The position numbers were made by a program, and so were the translations under genes. A DNA stretch of 64,000 nt from Astropecten irregularis (taxonomy: Eukaryota > Echinodermata > Asteroidea > Paxillosida > Astropectinidae): contig OZ020258.1 of the NCBI GenBank assembly GCA_963971285.1, positions 2,046,001 to 2,110,000 on the forward strand. Reading direction: 5' to 3'. How positions within the stretch are numbered: position 1 is the stretch's first letter; every line of letters starts with the position of its first letter. This document shows, piece after piece, positions 44,001 through 55,005 of the stretch. Under the pieces are notes generated by a model. The model saw nothing but the letters and a program-made list of their open reading frames with translations, did no database searches and had not been told where the DNA came from.

Positions 44001-47000
44001 TCAAGCACAACCAATCTTTGCCACAATCAACATCATTGCCATGACAACGCCGGATGGTAAAGAGGTCAGATTTGAGGCATTCAGCTGAAAGTCCAAGATG
44101 ACCACATCGTCCGGGCTCGTGCTGTCCAGTACGGTGATGGATTTAGTCTGGCTGATGTAACCAGGCTTCGATATCTGCAAATACCGACAAGACAGAAATA
44201 AATTAGACCCAAATACAAGCAATAAATTTACATACTGCTTAACAACAACAAAAATGACCTGACAATGCTTGGAATAAGGAGAGCCTGACGTTTCGATCCT
44301 AGCAGGATCTTTCTCAAAGACTAAATGACAAGAGGATAAGAACATTGCAAGTAAAGATACTCTTAAATGGATGGATCAGAATAAGGGGGGGGGGTCAGAG
44401 TGATCATGGGAGGATAGAGGTAGGCAAGTGTGGTTAGTGGAAGGGGAACCTTATTGGCTCCTATAGTGTTCGTTTCGTATAGGGGGCAGTGTTTCAGGAG
44501 TACACACATCACCCTTTTATGAATGATGACAAGGAGCTAATGTTCAATAGTAAACAGGATGTAGGCCTACTACAGGGGCAAATTTCACGGGGGTTGCTTA
44601 AGCAGTAAGCAAATTCTCGTGCTTAGCATAGCAGAAAAATTTGGTAAGGGCCGAGCAAAAAAAAAACCGTGTGCTTAGCAGCGCCGTGAAATTGGCCCAG
44701 GTTGTTAGTCTGTCAATGCGATGGCCCCCTACAATGGCAGCCCCCTGAAGATACAGTCCGACAGATATTACAAACAAAATCAGGTAGCATCGGTTACCTG
44801 TACTTCGTAGGTTCCACTCATTAATAATTTCCAATATTCGCCAAGTGCCGTCGTGGATGACGGAATCGGTGGGCTCATCTGTCCGACTATGGACACGAGG
44901 GCGCCCTCTATTGGCTCTGTCGTGTACAGGTCGGTCACGAAACCCTTCACACCTGCGCAATGTCATTCAGAGAGAAGAATCTAAAAATGTGACGTCATTA
45001 TGAAAAATGATTTACAAAACCTCTCAATTTATTTCAGTCAGAAAAAAGAAGAGCCAGAGATTATCTCGACGTTTCGGTCGTTTGGCTCAAGCCGTCTTGG
45101 GAAAACGTTTGCAATGTTTAAGGTGGAGACAAGGATCATTGCCTTGCGAACATCTCGATGAGAAATCTCCTCAATAGGGATGTACAGATGCCCGCGCCCC
45201 TGTCCTTAATAATTAACCAACCTCTGTGCGTCTGTTGAAGATAGGCAAGCAGAGCGTCTTTATTATCATTCCAGTGTCCTTCTAGCTCAGATACCGGGGG
45301 ATACTTGCAGCAGGATAGCTCAATAGTCACCTCATAACAACCAGAGTATATGTAGTTATAATCCTGCATGCCACCTGAAATTGATGAGAAGATACAAGCG
45401 TCATACTAGCTGCCAACATGATGTGTCGGTGCACAACAAGTTGAGACTTGAGACACTAAAACCATAGAGCTCTATGCTAAAACAATGGCTAGACATGAAT
45501 TTCTAATAACGTTTATGGACAGAGCTAAAGAGAGGCTGCATCTGAATCTGTTGTCTAGAGCTAGGTCTAGGTCTTCGCTCCATTAGAAACACCGTCGGAG
45601 ACACCAAGACAATAGACCTAGCCGTAGCTCCGTTTTGGACACGTCCAGAGATTGAATTACCATTTACAGGGTACCAGTCAGCTCCGTTGGTAATCCCATC
45701 CTGGAAGCCTTCACTGCCACCGCACTTATTCTCCTCCAGCAGGTGCATTCTGGGATGGGTCTGGGAATAAGCCAATGAGATTGTTCGGAATAGTTGGTCA
45801 TCCGGGCACTCGCTGTAAGGTGAGTTGTCGTTGGGATCCTTGTCCTCTGAAGGGATAATGAGTATAAAATGTCAGGTTTACTGTAAGGACAATTAAGGAC
45901 GTGGGATGTTCATTACAACTGTCAAACAGGTGGTAACCCAAGATCCATAGATCATCCTCATAATCCATACGCATGATCCAAAGACAGTGAGCTGTGCTAG
46001 TGGTCTGACGTATCATACTCAAGATCTTGTACTGTGGTCAATCTACATGTATAGATTGTGGGTTCGAATCCAGCCATGGACAAGTTGTTTTCCCATTTAA
46101 CTATGGTCATGATCGACGTTGCTTAACTTCGGTAATCTCGTCATCGGCTCTTCTAGAAACTAGTTTCTGTTTGGTGGGTGTAACATGATGGGCATAAAAT
46201 CAACGTGTTCGGATACCAATCGAGTCAAACAGGAAAGCCAATCGAGTTCAAGGGGACCATGGCGTTTCGATCCTAGCAGGATCATTCTCAAAGGCGTTAG
46301 ATCGAATTGTCCTTTGAGAAAGATCCTACGTGGATCGAAACGTCAGGCCCGTCTGACTCTAAAGCTAGCATATTATCCAGGTCATTATTTTCAATATTTG
46401 ATGAGCAGTTTGCAGCATTATTGCAAGTTGTATAAATAACAAGATGCTGTGCTCGTTAAAATTGAAGAGAGTAGGGAAATAAGGAAGAAAGGTCTTTCCC
46501 AGAAGTCGTTACCGGCTTAAAAGAGACATTCGCCAGACAAAGGGTTCCAATGGAACACGTTACGGGAGAAAATGCATCGCTGTGAGTGTCGCGTTTTGTT
46601 TGTCCTCTATAGGGGAATATAGGCGGAGTGTTAAAGGTTACAGTGGGCGGGAAAAACCGCGTTCGTGTCCATACTCAACCACCTTGACTGGTAGAAAACT
46701 AAGTTGGAGAAATGGTCGAGAAGATACACAGAGCTGACGCCAGTGACGTGCCTCTGATGAAGATGGTCAGTGGTGATGGTGGTAATGAAATTGTGATGGG
46801 GTTGGTGATGGTTTTTAATGGTAATTATAATGACAATGATTAGGGTACATATAGCGGTGATGTTGGGAACCAATTTCCGGTATAACTGGTATAGGAACAC
46901 AGTTGAATGCCTGTAAAAATTAATGTCCAATGATGATTACATTGTTAGGCCATCAATGACCGCTTAAAAAAATCTCTGAAGACTGTTCACTATACATGTA

Positions 47001-50000
47001 TTCGAAACCTCAAAAAGTCGTTAGACTCTGGGCAAAATATGACATATCATACCAACCTGGTCTAAGATTGTCAAACGGGTAGTTGGCTAGAAGGGCGCCC
47101 CCATGCAAGTTAGCAGAGAGAACAAATTGGTTGTTTTGGATCCAGTCAATGATGGCTTTTGTCTCTGGTTGAATGTTGAGAGAAGGATCAGGCTCGAAGA
47201 AATCCGGGAAGTTACGATTCAGATCAAAATCTTTATCATTTCGCCTGATCAACGAAAAATGTAAACAATGAAATTAGCATAGTATCTGCGTTAAAGGTAG
47301 TATCATACTTTGGTAGCATGATCGAAACAGAAATCTTCACAGATTAACCTATAACTTACAGGGTATAAAGATGGTGATGGTAGAAACATACCGTTAATTT
47401 GTTTTCGCCTGAAATGCTGTATTTATCCAGAAAAGAGTAAAACCAGTGATCAACATTATTTTTGATCTTTTAAAGATGAAAAATAAAAGAGAAAAGACTT
47501 AAGAACTACTGTGACCGTTTTTCACTGTTTTCTCCAAAAGTGGGCACCGTATGGGACTGAAATTTTCACAGATGACTGCTACTGTATTTTTGCCCATGAA
47601 TATGTATTTCTTTGACAAAACCAAAGTATGATATTACCTTTAAGCAAGGACCAAGACCCAACACATAAAGCTTGATAAAGGCTAGCAGTCTGCAGTCGAA
47701 ATGTCGCTACCTTTCACCCATCATCGTAAGCCATCGGACACTAGCTTCGTACCATTTTCCACGATGAACAATCTCTTTTCTATTTTTGAATTATTAGTTA
47801 TAAAACTTACGATGTGACCTGGACTCCATAATTAACCAAACTCGACGGAAAAAGAAACTTCCCATAAATTTGTAATCGTCAATGAGTAAAACCGTATGAA
47901 GATTTTGGACCAAAGATGAATACACTAGATGATTTTCGTGTACCATTGCCAGTGTACGGATTATAGATGGTCCAATACCTTCCCTGCACCCCATCGCAAT
48001 CTCCTTCCAGAGCTACTTCAAAGCCATCGGGATTCATCGAGGGTAAAATGTGAACTCTCGTAGTGTCTAGGAGCTCCTTCACGTCCTGGTCGCTGTCGTA
48101 GTTTACAAGGAGATGCTCTATGAACTGCAGAAGAATTTCTCTTCCAATAACCTGTTGAGGATAGAACAGCTTGATAAACAGGGGCCGTTTGAGGTAAGAA
48201 GGCACTCCTTTACATCCTGGAGTTGTAAAAGGAACAAGGTATACGTATTGCCCGATGTTTCGAACAGAGTGCTCTGGTCATCTCCGGAGAACATTAGTCT
48301 ATCGGTGATGATAATTAAAGGTTATATAACTCGAGAAATAAGTTTGAGAATGACGAAGAAGGTAAATTGAGGGTTGTACACCAATGGCTCAGATTCGAGA
48401 TGAAGTCAGGCATAGTTGGGTGAAAGCCTGGGTGTGTGTACCTGTGTTTATAGGTGAGTGTCAGTTAATGGACTAGATCTAAGCTGGTGCGTGGTGGTAT
48501 ACGCAGTTTTGGCCTAATTCTGATCAACCATTACTGAGGCCAGGGACCTTTAATACGAAATGAGGCTAGTGAGGGCGAGGCTAGGCTTGGGATTTATTTT
48601 GCTACTGCCATTTTGTGTCCTAAATGAAACGAAGGGCTTGAGATACATGACGAAGCTGGAGTCTTTCTTCAGGTTCGGCATGTGGCCCAATCCCTTCATT
48701 TCGTTTAGTGTGGACCTCAAATGGCGGTAGGAAAATAAGTCCCAAGCCTAGCCTCAAGCCAAGGTTCGTAAAGGCCTCTAACTTGCTGGGATGGAGAGAG
48801 TCTGCACACACAATTCTCCCAATTCACCGCTGAGGGCGGTACATACTCCCACAAAATGTCAGACTTGATTTCAAATTACTATCTAGGGCATTGAGAACTT
48901 AAAAGGACGAAATCAAATCGTGGTTCACAATATCATTACCTCATTGCCGTGCATGTTGGCGACATACTTGACATTAGGCCTCAGAGGAACAATTTCATCA
49001 GGTTTACTGCCAGAAATAGCCATCACCCACAACTCCCGTCCTGTAGAAAGTGCAGATAAGGTTCAGAGAATAGGCCAGAACAATGCAAACAAAGTAATGT
49101 ATGCTACTTGTTAATAAAACTGAAGCTACAAGCTGTTTATAGGCCTAAATATCTTAAGTGAGTGATAATTATAAGGGGGAAACCTACTCAGTTCATTTAG
49201 TTTCATTGACTAATAGCAAATTTGTTATTAATTGTATGTAAACTATTTATATATAGGCCTATTTGTTTCTAGCTTGAAAATAATAATTGCTTTTTACAAA
49301 TACCATGGAGGAAGGCAAATACCAAAAGTGGTCTGGCAGCGGTAGAGAAAAGGTTTTAATTTCAATTACTCCTCGGCTTAACCTTGGATAAAGATCCTGC
49401 TAAGATCGAAACACGCCAGACCCTCAAACCCCAAGCATTTTTATGAAGTTCAGGCCATTATTTGAGCTGATGAGCAGTTTACAACGGTTTATTACTTGTA
49501 CTCGGCATAACCATTAGAAATGGAATTTAATCGTCTCGATAAGTGTTTATAGTCGCCATAAAAGTCTGAGTTACAGTGTACTTCCTTGCATGGAAAAAAC
49601 ATGGCGTCTTCAAAAGAGAGGCGGAGTTACGCCCCTAATTTCTCACAAGCTAGCTTGATGGAAAATATAGACGAAAAGCAAAATGGACACGAGGGTATAC
49701 GCGTGCAAATCTGAGTATGATGTAATGCAATAATATTTGAAAGACGGAAATACAGCTTTGCATAGGTATGCTACCGTAGGACACCAGTCCTCTGCAGGGC
49801 ACAATTTCATGGAATCCCTTACGGCCTATTTTTGTGCTAACGGGCACTGCTACGCGTGAAATCTATTTCATGGAATCCGTAAGCAAGACTCTCGGTTAGT
49901 GAAGAATTTCTAGGGTAACCGTGATCATTTTCTGCTAACGGGCTGTCGTATGCTTCTGCACAAATTCTTTGCTTACCGTTACCAAAAAGGAAACTTTTCC

Positions 50001-50697
50001 GTGAAATACGCTAACCGTAACCAAAAAATCCTGCTACCGTAAGCGAAGAATTTTTGCTAACGGTAACGGATTCCATGAAATTGGGCCCAGGCCAGTTGCA
50101 TTTTGTTATAACCTGAGACCATAATATCAGCAGAGACTTTAAAAACCAGTCAAGCAACGGGCTGTTGCCTTCGAATAGGCCTAGTCAGGGATGATTACAT
50201 AATGGTATTGCAATAGAGATTTCCACTCATTCTGTAATGGGGGATAACATGTGCTGGACCAGGGAGAAGATCGCACAATAATAGTGACGATTCGTGTACG
50301 GTGCCCCGCTATGAAGATCCACCACATCATGGGGCGTTCGTTTAGCTTTCACACGTCGACACGTCAAACTCGTTGCCCGCCCTCTCGCTAGTTTTGTTCA
50401 GTAATACACGATCATTCCCAGCGCAAGGCTGCCCCATGGGAGCTAAACGAACGTTCTTTATAACACCAATGGCACACCCACCCTATACAATGCAATCACA
50501 TGGAAGATGGATTAACTCTACTCACCTTGCACAGATTTGCCGATACTATACAGATGCGTCCTGTTGGCATAGCTACTAGCCAGTGTCGTCATCAATGACG
50601 TCAGCTTGTCGTAGTCATGGTACTCGATCTGCACTTGAGGTAGCGCCGTGCAGGCCGCGACCAGAACCGCTATTAAAGTCGCGGTAATGTAGGCCAT
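44001..50697 (-). CDS. M14B zinc carboxypeptidase (CPM/CPN/CPE type), complete, 8 exons
   Basis: Exons 50697-50526, 49040-48940, 48151-47979, 47244-47057, 45846-45661, 45374-45222, 44952-44798 and 44174-44001 join in frame to 433 residues, close to the size of CPM. A signal peptide ([11 protein letters not shown]) is followed by the catalytic domain: zinc ligands His88 and Glu91 (NMHGNE), substrate Arg123 ([16 protein letters not shown]), Asn158-Arg159 (DLNRNFPD), third ligand His196 ([17 protein letters not shown]), the DYNY tyrosine region and catalytic Glu292 (YEVTIELSC). Residues ~325-405 form the transthyretin-like domain typical of this subfamily. All catalytic residues are present, so it should remove C-terminal Lys/Arg from extracellular peptides. 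The end ([12 protein letters not shown]...) is a short hydrophobic tail with no cytoplasmic region, compatible with GPI anchoring as in CPM but interrupted by one lysine. Introns hold MITE-A, families D-I and SINE copies. Confidence 0.93.
44266..44345. mobile_element. Family G fragment
   Basis: GCCTGACGTTTCGATCCTAG followed by CAGGATCTTTCTCAAAGACT. On the minus strand it reads a GATCCTGCTAGGATC hairpin followed by GAAACGTC. Confidence 0.65.
44574..44700. mobile_element. Family E-like short foldback
   Basis: GGGGCAAATTTCACGGGGGT to GCGCCGTGAAATTGGCCC, with GCTTAGCA motifs on both sides. In a carboxypeptidase intron. Confidence 0.65.
45535..45650. mobile_element. Family L palindrome, solo copy
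   Basis: GTTGTCTAGAGCTAGGTCTA faces TAGACCTAGCCGTAGCTCCG. It begins within 12 bp of the donor of carboxypeptidase exon 5. The same element, inverted, interrupts family K at 63503-63632. Confidence 0.75.
45989..46090 (+). mobile_element. tRNA-like SINE, family 2, head only
   Basis: GAGCTGTGCTAGTGGTCTGA and GATTGTGGGTTCGAATCCAG; the long body of 36551-36935 is absent. Confidence 0.65.
46262..46346. repeat. Family G hairpin
   Basis: CGTTTCGATCCTAGCAGGAT continuing to CTCAAAGG is almost exactly inverted by CCTTTGAGAAAGATCCTACG continuing to GATCGAAACGTCAGG, with a ~20-nt loop. Confidence 0.8.
47291..47643. mobile_element. MITE-A, full length, TTAA flanks
   Basis: TTAA, AGGTAGTATCATACTTTGGT, and at the far end CCAAAGTATGATATTACC then TTTAA. 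In the intron between carboxypeptidase exons 3 and 4. Confidence 0.88.
48545..48785. mobile_element. Family I foldback, copy 1
   Basis: GAGGCTAGGCTTGGGATTTA, TTTTGTGTCCTAAATGAAAC on one arm and CATTTCGTTTAGTGTGGACC, AAGTCCCAAGCCTAGCCTCA on the other. Copy 2 lies at 52515-52752. Confidence 0.8.
49385..49500. mobile_element. Family G fragment
   Basis: GATAAAGATCCTGCTAAGAT followed by CGAAACACGCCAGACC and a downstream GATGAGCAGTTTACAACGG also seen at 46400-46420. Confidence 0.6.
49797..50088. mobile_element. 292-bp foldback with ACAATTTCATGGAATCC ends
   Basis: GGGCACAATTTCATGGAATC and GGATTCCATGAAATTGGGCC are inverted. Internal copies of TTACGGT/ACCGTAA and GCTAACGG motifs fill the arms. Distantly related to family E at the tips. 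In carboxypeptidase intron 1. Confidence 0.75.
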
Positions 50698-51439
50698 TTT
50701 AAATTCGATTTTGTACTTGGCGAGAAAGCAGCCCCAACTCGCTTAGTGCGTGTTTTAATAAGGCATAAATACATTATGGGTGTGTCGCCGAGCGCTTGTA
50801 AAGTTTATGCTGCTGTGTAAACGGGGTCATCATTACACTTTTGTTGACTGAAGTTATAAAGCTATAAGCATCCTGAAAGTATTGTTTGTGTGTAAACAGT
50901 GCAAAGGTTGACAGTACTGCTTTAAGTCCTATCATTTACTTATCTGTGTGCATGTATTACAGTCGCACACATAACAGTACACTGGAATGTACATGTGGCG
51001 ATCTAGTCGAAGAAGTAGTTAACTGTTATCGGACAGATCCGGTTTAATACAACAGTCGTCGGTGAAAAGAGACAAGCGGGCCTATCTGAAAAATCTCTAC
51101 TCCTGCGATTTCATCAAAGGAAATCATTTTCTCGGCATGTAAAATGATGTAAGCTACATTATTCCATAAATATTGAGATTTAAATTCCCATAAAAACTTG
51201 TAATATATTCATAAGTTCGTTTTCTCCGGGGAAATGGGGAGAATTATCGTTTAGAAAATCGCTTATTTCCGTCAGGATTTTAACTTAAGTTAATAGATAG
51301 ATTAAAACTAACTACATGGGCACTTGCATCACAGCGCAAGCGCAGACTGCTTGTATTATGCACCAACTGGGAACACTATTTTTGGAATTCGAATCATTCG
51401 CCACTCGTCACGTGAACTCACGTCACATGACCAGCCATA
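50698..51439. other. 5' flank of the carboxypeptidase gene
   Basis: No TATA element is evident on the minus strand. No other gene seen. Confidence 0.4.
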
Positions 51440-51770
51440 GCCCGTGTCTCAAATCGCATGGCTGTGGCTGCAAATTACACACACATCTATGGAAACGGCT
51501 GCAGTCACTGGCTAGTGGCTGCAATAGGTGCCTGTGTAATGTGGGGTCAATTTCATAGAGCTTAAGCACCAACATTGGTTTAAGCACCAAAACCTTGGTA
51601 AATAAAATCGGTATGCCAGCCAAACTCCTTGTGAATGTTATGTTCAGCAAACAATGGCCGAAGATAAGTAGTAAGCATCACATGAAAAATTGGTTGGGAA
51701 TCCTGTTTGATCAAGGATTGCTTGACTTGAAATTGGCCCCTGGTCGCAGCCAGAGATTTTGGACACAGCC
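51440..51770. mobile_element. Family D MITE split by a family E MITE
   Basis: GCCCGTGTCTCAAATCGCAT to GGCTGCAATAGGTGCCTGTG, then an inserted family E (51543-51740: GGGGTCAATTTCATAGAGCT ... TTGAAATTGGCCCC), then the remaining family D arm GTCGCAGCCAGAGATTTTGG. Confidence 0.85.
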
Positions 51771-51984
51771 ATACGTCCTAGTCACTGCCTTTAGTTCTTG
51801 TAGACTGTGACTCGATTCTTTCCGAGGTGAAATTGCTACCAATTAATTCGTTTGAAAAAAAAAATGCCACGAATCTTCGAGCAGAAGAATCGACCTCTTC
51901 TCACGTGATATTCAATCAGATTGGTCGAATTTGCATGCGTTCGGGTGCCTTATTAATACATGTGGCTGCCGTGAAAAAAAAAAA

Positions 51985-52100
51985 AAAACCTTTAGTCCTG
52001 ATGAGGACTAGAGTAAACTATTCGAAACGTTGAGACCTTACGAGAAGTGCTAACGCATTTAGAAGTGCGAAAGTACGAACGATTCTTACATGGTGTTTCC
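51985..52100. other. Hammerhead-like core motif
   Basis: CCTGATGAGGACTAG and ACTATTCGAAACG contain CTGATGA and GAAAC at the spacing of a hammerhead ribozyme, with a plausible bulged stem II between them. Stems I and III are poor, so at most this is a decayed copy. Confidence 0.3.
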
Positions 52101-52514
52101 GCACTGACCGATCCACAAACCTTTAAATGATACTAACTTACTGCTCATAATCAGTAAGACATTTTATGTTAGATAACAAAACTACAGACGACAACTTGAA
52201 GAAGCACTCAGAATATCTCAAAGGTAATCTTATTGCACTGAATGAATGTAACACAAATAACTCATGACCGTTTTAAGTTGACATAGCCTAATCAAGTACT
52301 TGTACATTATAATAGTCTACACATTTCAAAACGCACAGATATTGCGCCTACAACTTCGATTCGCAAAGTTTCCGAGCATCCGTCCATTTTGGCCAATTGA
52401 TTAACAGTACTGAATGCAACAACACAATTAATGTTATTAGGCTTTGCTTTGTACCATACTGAATAACTAAAGCGGTCAAGTTTTGCCAGACATATTGCAT
52501 ATGATCATGCCGAC

Positions 52515-52752
52515 TTATAAGAGCCTTTACAAAACCAGGCTTGAGGCTAGGCTTATGACTTACTTCGCTACCGCCATTTGAGGTCAACAAAACGAAATGA
52601 AAGGATTGGGCCACATGATGGAGCAGAAGAAAGGCTCCAGCTTCGCCATGTATCTCAATTCTCAAGCCCTTCATTTCATTTAGGACACAAAATGGCAATA
52701 GCAAAATAAATCCCAAGCCTAGCCTCAAGTCTCATTTCGTAAAGGACCTATG
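52515..52752. mobile_element. Family I foldback, copy 2
   Basis: GGCTTGAGGCTAGGCTTATG to GCCTAGCCTCAAGTCTCATT; same arms as 48545-48785. Confidence 0.8.
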
Positions 52753-54349
52753 ATTGCTTTGCATGTGATGTGCGTTTGTCTGTAAAAACTACAGTCGCCC
52801 TTTAGGCCATTACCGCGGATTCATTAAATAAATATATTTACAATCCATTAAAATCTTCTTCTTATTTTTGTATCAGTTTTTAAAAGATACAACAATAAAT
52901 CAAATAGAAGGATTCTCAAATTTAAAAAGGGGTTTATCATCAGATGTAAATCAAAAATTTATGACAATTATAAGGTAAGTATCGTGGCTGAGTAAGTTTG
53001 CATTCGAAGTTCATAAGTTGGACACACAGTGACTCGCCTAACTGTCTGGTTTCACCAGTTAGACATCAAGTACACATCATACTAATTTTCTAATTAAAGT
53101 ACATCATTCAAAATCCATCCTCAAACTGAGTTACGTGATTCTGGAAAGATAATTATGTGCAAAGCGGCTCCACAAAAACGGCTACCGAACAACACAATAT
53201 CAATTATTACGGAATATCACTATTTCCATCAAGTACTATGATTTAAGTATCAAACATTTGGTACAAAACTACGTAAATGTGAAAAACAAAAACAGAAAAA
53301 AGCAAAGCATTTGCTAATCAAACATCGACAAAAAAGTTTACAATAAATAAAGTAATAAATAGTTTGATGAATAATTAGTGAAATAAATAAATACAATTGC
53401 AAAAGACACTCGTAATGTGTTAAACATACTTATTTTAATAGGATGTTCAAGGTGCATTGCCATACAAGTGTTAAAAATGTTTCAAGAAATGTACACCCTT
53501 CTAAAAAAGCAGTCAACACTAAAAAGGGAAATCCTAACATACAGAATTATTAACAACCTTAGATTTCCCTTCGTGCGATGCCAATTTTGGACATTGATTT
53601 CAAACCAATTTCATAATTTGTCTTTTCATTAAAACCTTATTTTTTACCACAAAAATTCTAAAGAAGTGCAAGGGTCATGATATATGAATATTCATTTCTT
53701 GTCAGCTAGGAAAAACATTTAAGTACAAAACTAGGACAACTCCATACCTCTCATTAAATTTTAACTGCGTACATTTCAATAAATAACGACTGAATGCACT
53801 ATCAACACAGCTATGGCATTCGTAATGAATACATTTGCATATTTATAATATGCGCCGAGTACTGGCAAGCCTATTGGCTAATACTTTTTGGACTGTTCCA
53901 TTATATTGCTGTGACAATCTTCAATAAAAAAAACACACATTATATTCCTCTACTCCATTTTTTGGTTTTTACCAGTTCAAATACAGCTATCCACCGACTT
54001 TTCACACAATTGCAATGGTCCTATTTTGGCAACAAAAACAATAATTTTTTTTAATACTTCAAAAGTTTTGAATATATTACTCTGACTAAAAAAAATCTAT
54101 ATTTTCTAAATATCCAGATATACTGTTTTAATTGAATTGCACACAGTCTACTATCTAATACCCTGTAATATTTCCAAAAGTTGAAAGAAACGTGGATCAC
54201 ATAAAATGCAAACAAATATTTAAAGTCCTCGAATTAATAAGTATCATGGTCTAGTTCCAAATGGAGCCCGATGCTGAAAAGCACAACACATGGGATGGCA
54301 TATCAAAGGACCAGCCTATCTGGGCAAACGAGTCTGCATATCAATGAAA
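52753..54349. other. AT-rich intergenic, or distal 3' UTR of the Cache-domain gene
   Basis: No domain-bearing frame. It lies 3' of the minus-strand gene ending at 55006 and could include its UTR. Confidence 0.4.
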
Positions 54350-54484
54350 GGCTGTGTTCCAAATATCTGGCTGCGACTGCAAATAACACACAAGTCAATA
54401 TGGAAACGGCTGCAGTCACTGGCTAGTGGCTGTCATAGGTGAGTATGTGATTTGCGGCCACAGCCAGAGATTTAAGACACAGCC
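54350..54484. mobile_element. Family D palindrome
   Basis: GGCTGTGTTCCAAATATCTG faces CAGAGATTTAAGACACAGCC. Confidence 0.8.
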
Positions 54485-54751
54485 CAAATATGCAAAATAC
54501 ACCCAAAATGAAAACAAAACAAAAACATTGTAACAAATGAAGATACTCCTAGACAAAGAAACCCAACAAACACAACAGCGAACAAACAAACAAACAATAA
54601 AACAGAGACCCAACAAATAACCACACAGAAAGAAACCAACAAAACACCCCCAAGAAACACTCAAAGAAACAGACAATCTAACGAACGAACAAATCATCAA
54701 ATAACCACAAGGGAAACTGACTGAATGTTTAAGTCATTAAAAGGCGAACAA

Positions 54752-54880
54752 AGACACATTGACTGGAGCGGGATTCGAACTGGGGACCTCCTGAATACCG
54801 TACAGGCGCTCTACCATGTCTACCAACTGAGCTCTCCAGCCCTACATTGGTTGTGTCCCTAATAGTCAATTATATTTGTT
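54752..54880 (-). mobile_element. tRNA-like SINE, family 1
   Basis: Minus-strand B box GGGATTCGAACTGGGGACCT (as read on plus) and A-box region CAACTGAGCTCTCCAGCCC; head GACTATTAGGGACACAACC. Confidence 0.75.
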
Positions 54881-55005
54881 CGTTTGGCAGTCAGAAGCCA
54901 TTAACATCCCAACAAACAAGTAAACAAACATATTTAGGAATTCCAAAGACGAACAAATAGGTAATGGACCCACCTTGATGTGCCTCACTGCCATCATTCG
55001 GTCTA

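Noticed and set aside
45503..45660. Extension of carboxypeptidase exon 5 into the following open frame
   Set aside because: The donor at 45660-45659 gives the conserved NG-GMQDYNY junction; the extension is family L transposon sequence.
54416..54700. Hydrophobic Cys/Phe/Val-rich minus-strand frame resembling membrane segments
   Set aside because: It lies across a family D palindrome and A/C-rich simple sequence, has no splice context, and the neighbouring gene already terminates at 55006.
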